Source of the DNA: Bacillota bacterium
GTDB lineage: Bacteria > Bacillota_A > Clostridia > Peptostreptococcales > Anaerovoracaceae
Reading direction: 5' to 3'
DNA length: 18,182 bases
NCBI GenBank assembly: GCA_017438085.1
Contig: JAFRWH010000070.1
Span: 1 to 18,182 of the forward strand
Shown here: positions 18,158 through 18,182 of the stretch, one piece after another
Position numbering within the stretch: the first letter of the stretch is position 1
Layout: each line of letters opens with the position of its first letter
Notes under the pieces: generated by a model
Seen by the model: only the letters and a program-made list of their open reading frames with translations
The model's database searches: none
Told to the model about the DNA's origin: nothing
Position numbers and translations under genes: made by a program

Positions 18158-18182
18158 CAGATAGCCATAAAAAAATCAGACA

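Overview
The window looks like chromosomal DNA of an anaerobic Gram-positive bacterium (Bacillota, most likely class Clostridia). The basis is strong AGGAGG-type Shine-Dalgarno (SD) sites, sigma-A-like promoters, intrinsic terminators with U-tracts, an SLH cell-surface protein, DUF2284/DUF4177/DUF169 proteins and a butanol-dehydrogenase-type iron alcohol dehydrogenase. Base composition is near even, apart from an AT-richer left end. I cannot name the genus. No mobile element, CRISPR array, tRNA or rRNA was seen.

Left part (1-4000). The 3' end of a surface protein with beta-sandwich repeats and three SLH modules is followed by a gene for a phosphatidylserine-decarboxylase-like pyruvoyl enzyme with an extra N-terminal domain. 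That gene runs tail to tail, with a 29-base overlap, into a DUF2284 cysteine-rich protein on the minus strand. A small DUF4177 gene, also on the minus strand, has its own terminator.

Plus-strand operon (4115-6522). Four closely spaced genes follow a TATAAT promoter: a histidine-phosphatase-fold protein whose second catalytic His is Tyr, a NUDIX hydrolase, an unrecognised 217-residue protein, and a complete VanX/DdpX-type D-Ala-D-Ala dipeptidase. The last gene overlaps the end of pyrG on the other strand by 43 bases.

Minus-strand nucleotide and amino-sugar operon (14288 down to 6480). The order of transcription is glmS, purA, purB, guaA, pyrG. These make GlcN-6-P, AMP (two steps from IMP), GMP and CTP. 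Three of the five are glutamine amidotransferases, so the operon groups glutamine-using branch points for wall precursors and nucleotides. A TTGACA promoter and a short leader lie upstream of glmS. The leader can form either a terminator or a competing hairpin, and no glmS ribozyme is visible.

Right part (14530-18182). An iron-containing alcohol dehydrogenase (minus) and a DUF169 protein (plus) diverge from a 138-base region with promoters both ways. After a bidirectional terminator comes a minus-strand operon of two small membrane proteins and a membrane-anchored PstS-like binding protein. One of the small proteins is only 46 residues long, and its gene ends two bases before the binding-protein start.

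Stop codons are unusual for Bacillota: of 18 genes, 9 end in TAG, 8 in TGA and only the surface-protein gene in TAA.

Most of the window is housekeeping. The points most worth following up are the glmS leader, the small-protein/PstS-like operon, the altered active sites of the histidine phosphatase and the decarboxylase-like protein, and the hairpin around the DUF4177 ribosome-binding site.
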